A DNA stretch of 7,492 nucleotides, taken from Bacillota bacterium. Lineage in GTDB: Bacteria > Bacillota > Clostridia > Christensenellales > CAG-138. Shown piece after piece: positions 5,336 to 7,492 of this stretch. Location: assembly GCA_023453725.1 (NCBI GenBank), contig JAEXTB010000004.1, positions 1 through 7,492 of the forward strand, read 5' to 3'. The notes beneath the pieces were generated by a model that saw only the letters and a program-made list of their open reading frames with translations, had not been told where the DNA came from and ran no database searches. The position numbers were made by a program, and so were the translations under genes. Position 1 is the first letter of the stretch, and every line of letters starts with the position of its first letter.

Positions 5336-6852
5336 ATACCAGAAACAACATCAAAGGGCTGCTGATCGTATTCTGCGCCATGTTTGTCGTACTAAGCATC
5401 TACCTCGTTTATACGGTGGATCAGTACGGTACCCGCTGGTTCGCAAGCCCGTATAATTCCCGGCTCAATACGCAAAAGAACAACGTGATCGCAGGCGATA
5501 TTCTGGACCGCAACGGCAAGGTGCTCGCAACAACCGATTCCGACGGCGACCGCGTCTATATTGATGATAGCTCAATGCGCCGTGCCACCTCCCATGTGGT
5601 GGGAGACAATTACGGGCAAACGTTTGGCGCGGAGAACTTTTTCTCAAAATATCTGCTGGGGTTCGATCAGAGCATATTCGAGCGGATTACAGGCGCGCTT
5701 TCGGGCAAGCCTGTCAACGGCTCGGATGTAGTGCTTACCATCGATGCCAAGCTGTCCGACACGGCGTATGCGGCTATGGATGATCGCCGGGGCGCGGTGG
5801 TTGTGATGAACTATAAAACGGGCGAGGTGCTCGCTTCCGTCAGCCAGCCGACGTTTGACCCCAAGTATGTGCAGGAGTATTTGAACGGGGATCGGGAGCT
5901 TGATGAAAGCGCTATGGTAAACCGTGTCACCTCCGGCCGCTATACGCCCGGTTCCGTATTTAAAGTGGTGACGGCGCTTGCGGCTTTGCGATACCTGCCC
6001 GGTGTAACCGAGCGCACGTTTCAATGCGACGGCCCCCTTGCCTTTGATGAGAAAACTGGGAAATATCTTCCCGAAGTCCATCTGGCGCTCGATGAGAGCG
6101 GGCAGACGGAGGGCGAACAGCAGGAAGGGGAAGAAGCTGGGAACCAGGCAGGCATGCTCAAGGGGTATCGCGTGGTGCGCGATTACAACGAAGAATACCA
6201 TGGAGAAATCGATTTTAAGACGGCGTTTGCGAAATCCTGCAACCATGTGTTTGGGCAGCTCGCAATAGAGCTTGGGGCGGACCGGCTTGCGCGCGTTGCA
6301 AAAGAGATTGGCATCGGGGAGGATTTTTTGTTTGACGATATGGTAACCGCCACCGGCAGCTTTGAAAAGGCCACGACAGACGTCAATCTTGCCTGGTCCG
6401 GCGTTGGGCAGTTTACCGATATTGAAACGCCGCTTCATATGTGCATGCTGGCTGCATCCGTCGCTAACGACGGCATCATGGTACAACCCAAGATCTTAAA
6501 AGAGGTCAAGACCGCCATGGGTATTGCAACGCATCAGTTTGCCACAGAAACAGAGCGCAAGGCAATGTCCGCCGCAGAAGCGCAGATATTGAGCGGGTTT
6601 ATGATTGAGACGGTAGAGAACGGAACGGGAACCCGCGCCGCGGTTTCCGGCGTAACTGTAGCGGGTAAAACGGGTACCGCGGAGGTTTCTTCAGGCGAGG
6701 ACGCGCCCAATGCCTGGTTTGTCGGGTTTATTGAGGATGATGACCATCCGTTGGCCATCTGTGTGGTTCTCGAAAAAGGCGGAAGCGGCGGCCGGTATGC
6801 GGCACCCATTGCCGCCAAGGTTCTCCAAAAAGCGGTGGCACTTGGCTATTAA
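5332..6852 (+). CDS. Class B penicillin-binding protein (PbpA/PBP2-like D,D-transpeptidase)
   Basis: This 506-aa protein cross-links peptidoglycan peptides on the outer face of the membrane and is the expected partner of the upstream SEDS protein. It has one N-terminal signal-anchor helix (about residues 9-28), then the N-terminal PBP region with AGDILDRNGKVLATT (54-68), then the transpeptidase domain (about 150-500). All three catalytic motifs are intact: SVFK with nucleophile Ser208 and Lys211, SCN (302-304), and KTGT (446-449). The N-terminal region is short, as in the PbpA-type proteins encoded next to rodA, and no PASTA repeats follow. An acidic Glu/Gln/Gly-rich stretch (about 253-275) lies between the first two motifs. 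ATG 5332 is firm because an in-frame TAA sits at 5314-5316, and AAGGAGGGG (5315-5323) is 8 nt upstream. It is last in the operon; a terminator follows. Confidence 0.94.
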   Translation: MNTRNNIKGLLIVFCAMFVVLSIYLVYTVDQYGTRWFASPYNSRLNTQKNNVIAGDILDRNGKVLATTDSDGDRVYIDDSSMRRATSHVVGDNYGQTFGAENFFSKYLLGFDQSIFERITGALSGKPVNGSDVVLTIDAKLSDTAYAAMDDRRGAVVVMNYKTGEVLASVSQPTFDPKYVQEYLNGDRELDESAMVNRVTSGRYTPGSVFKVVTALAALRYLPGVTERTFQCDGPLAFDEKTGKYLPEVHLALDESGQTEGEQQEGEEAGNQAGMLKGYRVVRDYNEEYHGEIDFKTAFAKSCNHVFGQLAIELGADRLARVAKEIGIGEDFLFDDMVTATGSFEKATTDVNLAWSGVGQFTDIETPLHMCMLAASVANDGIMVQPKILKEVKTAMGIATHQFATETERKAMSAAEAQILSGFMIETVENGTGTRAAVSGVTVAGKTGTAEVSSGEDAPNAWFVGFIEDDDHPLAICVVLEKGGSGGRYAAPIAAKVLQKAVALGY

Positions 6853-6926
6853 GTGCAGCCTTTGAAAGCACTTGGATAGGGTGCGCAGCGCTTCATAAAT
6901 TTTCCGGATTTTTATATTTTTTTCTA

Positions 6927-6958
6927 AAAAGGGGGCATGCTATTGCATGTCTCTTTTT
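6927..6958 (+). terminator. Strong terminator of the FHA-SEDS-PBP operon
   Basis: A 14-bp stem (6927-6940 with 6945-6958, including three G-T pairs) closes a 4-nt TATT loop. Four A's on the left pair with four T's on the right, and the right arm ends in five T's (6954-6958, the first in a G-T pair), giving the classic U-tract. Because of the A-run it could also act on leftward transcription. It lies 74 nt after the PBP stop. Confidence 0.85.
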
Positions 6959-7044
6959 GCGTGCTTTTTACCCGGGAAGAGAGACGGCTTTTGTCGGCCT
7001 GTTCGGCCAGAGCCGATGGCGTAACAGAGGAAGGCGGTGCTCTT

Positions 7045-7492
7045 TTGCATCCGGTACTCATCATACTGCTCCTGCTGCTGTTGCTGATAGTTGTGGTGTT
7101 GTGGTGGCCTGTTGAGCTGATGCTTTGGGCTGCCCTTACTATGCCGCGCGGGGCTGAGGTGAAGCTGGAAATCCGTTTTCTCCATGGGGTTTTTCGTCTC
7201 AGGTATCGTCTATGTGCCAATCTGTTTGATGAGCCGCCGTTGACCGTGCTCCTTTATCATGGGAAGGAAGCGCCCCGCGTGCTGTGGAAGCCTGGAAAGC
7301 AGCCAAAAAAGAAGAAGCCCAAAGAAGGCCGTATGAAGCTGCCGTTTGAGCGAATCTGGCGGCATATCCGTATTAAAAAAATACAGGCTAGCGGAGAAAT
7401 CGGCGTAAAAGACGACGCATTCTTAACAGTGCTGTTTACCGGCATTCTTTGTTCATCCGCCCAGGCGCTTTATGCCGCGGCGGGTTCAAACA
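7045..7492 (+). CDS. DUF2953 family protein, N-terminal part (3' truncated by window)
   Basis: The first 149 codons of a protein resembling the DUF2953 family (YtfI of Bacillus subtilis) are visible; its function is not established. A single hydrophobic helix (about residues 4-22, mostly Leu/Ile/Val, ending in WW) anchors the N-terminus. The next part, AEVKLEIRFLHGVFRLRYRL (37-56), is the family's typical strand region. A Lys/Pro-rich linker (about 82-96) and IKKIQASGEIGVKDDAFLTV follow. The preferred start is TTG 7045, which has AGAGGAAGG (7026-7034) 10 nt upstream and places the helix at the very N-terminus. An in-frame ATG at 6937 lies inside the terminator stem and lacks a usable ribosome binding site. 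GTG 6961 and TTG 6991 are in frame but unsupported. In spore-forming Firmicutes this family is often encoded next to ytfJ/gerW; that would lie beyond the window. No clear promoter was found. Confidence 0.75.
   Translation, partial: MHPVLIILLLLLLLIVVVLWWPVELMLWAALTMPRGAEVKLEIRFLHGVFRLRYRLCANLFDEPPLTVLLYHGKEAPRVLWKPGKQPKKKKPKEGRMKLPFERIWRHIRIKKIQASGEIGVKDDAFLTVLFTGILCSSAQALYAAAGSN

Noticed and set aside
5644..6486. 280-aa open frame on the minus strand opposite the PBP gene
   Set aside because: Shadow frame with no recognisable domain; the opposite strand encodes intact PBP motifs throughout.
6924..7220. 98-aa minus-strand open frame opposite the start of the DUF2953 gene
   Set aside because: It covers the terminator and includes Gln/Ser/His runs that are the antisense of the Leu-rich membrane helix.

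Overview
The window looks like chromosomal DNA from a Clostridia-type Firmicute. GC content is moderate to high (roughly mid-50s by eye). Nearly every gene has a strong AGGAGG-like ribosome binding site, genes are packed with ATGA overlaps, and a DUF2953 family protein is present. A Christensenellaceae/Ruminococcaceae-like gut or anaerobic lineage is a guess, not something the sequence proves. All genes found lie on the + strand.

Layout. (1) 1-648 is the C-terminal part of an RluA/RluD-family 23S rRNA pseudouridine synthase cut by the window edge; a compact terminator follows (672-695). (2) 720-3219 is a metal-resistance operon. A sigma70-type promoter and an 11-bp perfect inverted repeat precede an ArsR/SmtB-family metal sensor (803-1225), which overlaps a Zn/Cd/Pb-type P1B ATPase (1222-3219) by 4 nt. 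The likely logic is classic derepression: metal binds the sensor, the sensor leaves the operator, and the pump exports the metal. (3) 3220-3574 is a 355-nt gap filled with consecutive hairpins and no convincing gene; it may be a dispersed intergenic element. (4) 3575-6852 is a cell-wall synthesis operon: a membrane-anchored FHA protein, a SEDS (FtsW/RodA/SpoVE) glycosyltransferase-family protein, and a class B penicillin-binding transpeptidase. A 19-codon ORF bridges the last two genes through ATGA overlaps at both ends. A long terminator hairpin closes the operon (6927-6958). (5) 7045-7492 is the start of a DUF2953 membrane-anchored protein running off the window, probably from a TTG codon.

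The FHA-SEDS-PBP order recalls the actinobacterial fhaB-pstP-rodA-pbpA-pknA-pknB locus, but no kinase or phosphatase gene lies between or directly after the three genes here. Three points in this module deserve attention. The SEDS protein carries Thr where the catalytic Asp of FtsW/RodA is expected. The FHA domain lacks several usual phosphothreonine-contact residues. The tiny CxxC ORF is wedged between the SEDS and PBP genes. I see no mobile element, CRISPR array, tRNA, rRNA or obvious defence system.
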